This document shows, piece by piece, positions 63,983-64,000 of a DNA stretch of 64,000 nucleotides. Source of the DNA: Chloroflexota bacterium (lineage in GTDB: Bacteria; Chloroflexota; Anaerolineae; UBA7937; B3-Chlor); contig JAUVXJ010000009.1 of the NCBI GenBank assembly GCA_030603665.1, positions 1 through 64,000 of the forward strand, given 5' to 3'. How positions within the stretch are numbered: the stretch's first letter is position 1; each line of letters begins with the position of its first letter. A model generated the notes under the pieces. It was not told the DNA's origin. It worked only from the letters and a program-made list of their open reading frames with translations, and did no database searches. The translations under genes and the position numbers were made by a program.

Positions 63983-64000
63983 AGCGTCCGGCGGGGAGCC

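Noticed and set aside
1..64000. CRISPR array, insertion sequence, prophage or defence island
   Set aside because: No regularly spaced direct repeats, transposase, integrase or phage genes were found; the only mobile-like signs are the TA pair and the palindromic repeat.

Overview
The window looks like a chromosomal segment of a free-living bacterium of moderate-to-high GC, most likely a member of Chloroflexota (Anaerolineae-like). This is an inference from the protein styles: zinc-binding C+ forms of S14, S4 and L36, an ImuB/DUF6504/DnaE2 cassette, TPR-tailed O-antigen ligase, PD40/Kelch surface proteins and a GAAC-N4-GTTC SOS box. No 16S gene or other marker fixes the taxon. No tRNA, rRNA, transposase, integrase or CRISPR array was seen.

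Positions 1-17425 hold the end of tuf and the complete S10-spc-alpha ribosomal superoperon (rpsJ to rplQ, with secY, adk, map, rpmJ and rpoA), followed by truA, rplM and rpsI. All genes are on the plus strand and tightly packed, and the run ends in an excellent intrinsic terminator. infA is missing from its usual place between map and rpmJ, and ribosomal protein S9 carries an acidic N-terminal extension of about 100 residues.

Positions 17500-33000 are accessory. They hold two tandem UbiA-type prenyl/phosphoribosyl transferases diverging from tlyA across a palindromic promoter, a GNAT protein, and an orphan three-gene set of antiporter-like complex I membrane subunits. Next come two TPR/Ig-like surface-type proteins and a zone of gene decay: one gene with an in-frame stop and two broken copies of the 3' end of a PD40 gene whose intact copy lies near 39 kb. 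These surround a Phd/RelE toxin-antitoxin pair with a perfect consensus promoter and a YdhR-family gene behind a promoter-palindrome-terminator leader. A 1,196-residue secreted PD40/Kelch/Ig-like protein lies on the minus strand behind a cyclic-di-GMP-I (GEMM) riboswitch with its own promoter.

Positions 33800-51100 contain a MacB/LolC-type ABC export operon (two permeases, ATPase, membrane-fusion lipoprotein, PD40 lipoprotein), divergent tlpA/ccdA redox genes, and an SOS-controlled mutagenesis operon (imuB, DUF6504, dnaE2) driven by a perfect sigma-70 promoter with a LexA-type box at the start site. A cold-shock gene and a MoxR-DUF58-DUF4129 operon follow.

Positions 51100-64000 contain a minus-strand surface-polysaccharide cluster read as two NAD-dependent sugar epimerases, a very large O-antigen-ligase/TPR protein, a WecA-type initiating transferase, a WecC-type dehydrogenase, an eIF2B-like protein and CinA. 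These genes overlap or nearly abut and probably form one transcript, perhaps preceded by a new small ORF. A GT4 glycosyltransferase with a radical SAM gene, and a cyclophilin-fold protein on the plus strand, end the window.
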